A stretch of 7,213 nucleotides of DNA from positions 1 to 7,213 of the forward strand of contig JANWIB010000064.1 of NCBI GenBank assembly GCA_025450155.1, read 5' to 3'. The position numbers were made by a program, and so were the translations under genes. A model generated the notes under the pieces. It worked only from the letters and a program-made list of their open reading frames with translations, was not told where the DNA came from and did not search any database. This document shows, piece by piece, positions 6,946-7,213 of this stretch (position 1 is its first letter; every line of letters starts with the position of its first letter). Source of the DNA: Sphingobacteriaceae bacterium (GTDB lineage Bacteria; Bacteroidota; Bacteroidia; Sphingobacteriales; Sphingobacteriaceae).

Positions 6946-7213
6946 ATGGAACCAAATAATAACCCCAAGCCTGTAGAAGTATTTGCCGGTGAATTATGGC
7001 AGGCTACTATGGTAAAGAACCTGTTGGAAGAGAATGGAATACAAGCGTTTCTTCAAAATAACCTGATGAGTACACTCGAACCCTGGGTTGGTACAGCCGG
7101 GGGATTTATTCCAGGTACAATTCTGATGTCCTGTTCAGCGTTGGGGGGGGCGATCAATCTTAGGATGGTGTGGGGTCCGTGTGCCGCCGCCACTGCGCAC
7201 GAGCGGGCGTGGG
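6946..7213 (+). CDS. DUF2007-like small protein, partial, 3' part probably corrupted
   Basis: The open frame runs from ATG at 6946 through the right edge (89 codons). Residues 9-53 resemble the DUF2007 family (putative signal-transducing proteins, usually about 70-140 residues): VEVFAGELWQATMVKNLLEE (10-29), GIQAFLQNN (31-39), then a short stretch with EPW (45-47) and a Gly-rich turn (about 49-53). In this family a VxVxxxDxxxA-type strand and helix usually follow. Here the translation instead becomes an unrelated run with many Gly, Ala and Trp from about residue 54-65 on, where base composition also shifts, so that part should not be trusted as protein. No membrane segment is seen. It lies 17 bp after the LUD gene on the same strand and is probably co-transcribed with it. 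Function is unknown. The family call rests on recall of short motifs. Confidence 0.6.
   Translation, partial: MEPNNNPKPVEVFAGELWQATMVKNLLEENGIQAFLQNNLMSTLEPWVGTAGGFIPGTILMSCSALGGAINLRMVWGPCAAATAHERAW
7141..7213. other. GC-rich aberrant end, probable sequencing or assembly artefact
   Basis: By hand count 51 of these 73 bases are G or C (about 70%), against 23 of 60 in 7021-7080 and 27 of 60 in 6961-7020. The segment opens with a run of eight G (7143-7150) and closes with GCC/GCG-rich sequence unlike anything else in the window. It coincides with loss of recognisable protein similarity in the overlapping gene. Most likely it is a low-quality read end or a chimeric join at a contig end; true horizontally acquired sequence is less likely. 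Confidence 0.6.

Noticed and set aside
6780..6968. Minus-strand open frame over the end of the LUD gene
   Set aside because: Antisense to conserved LUD motifs; no similarity to a known family.

Overview
The window looks like chromosomal DNA of a member of the Bacteroidota (Bacteroidetes). Three things point there. The gene starts have A/T-rich leaders without a convincing Shine-Dalgarno sequence. Candidate promoters fit the Bacteroidetes type (TTTG, about 21 bp, TAnnTTTG). The gene order birA <> rsfS-ftsH-LUD protein is one I recall as common in this phylum. Genus and species cannot be told from the sequence alone.

Layout: two divergent gene groups start from a 44-bp gap at 3646-3689. Leftward (minus strand) is a very tight cluster: birA (biotin-protein ligase, TTG start), dsbD (three-domain thiol:disulfide interchange protein) and pfkA (ATP-dependent 6-phosphofructokinase, cut off by the left edge). 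The gaps are 3 nt and 1 nt, so these genes are almost certainly co-transcribed and probably translationally coupled. Rightward (plus strand) are rsfS (ribosome silencing factor) and ftsH (membrane AAA+ zinc protease). A clear intrinsic terminator follows ftsH. A second plus-strand unit then begins, with a LutC-type LUD-domain protein and a small DUF2007-like protein that runs off the right edge.

Functionally this is housekeeping DNA. BirA charges biotin carriers such as that of acetyl-CoA carboxylase. DsbD carries reductant across the inner membrane. PfkA commits glucose carbon to glycolysis. RsfS blocks ribosome subunit joining under starvation. FtsH degrades misassembled membrane proteins and selected cytoplasmic proteins. 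The LUD and DUF2007 proteins have no firm role in this setting.

I see no mobile element, CRISPR array, rRNA, tRNA or defence system, and nothing that amounts to an undescribed system. Points worth a second look are the back-to-back overlapping promoters between birA and rsfS, the promoter that begins inside the ftsH terminator, the solitary LutC-like gene, and the last ~75-110 bases. That end turns abruptly GC-rich, breaks the expected DUF2007 protein, and looks like low-quality or chimeric contig-end sequence. No stretch over 300 bases lacks a gene.
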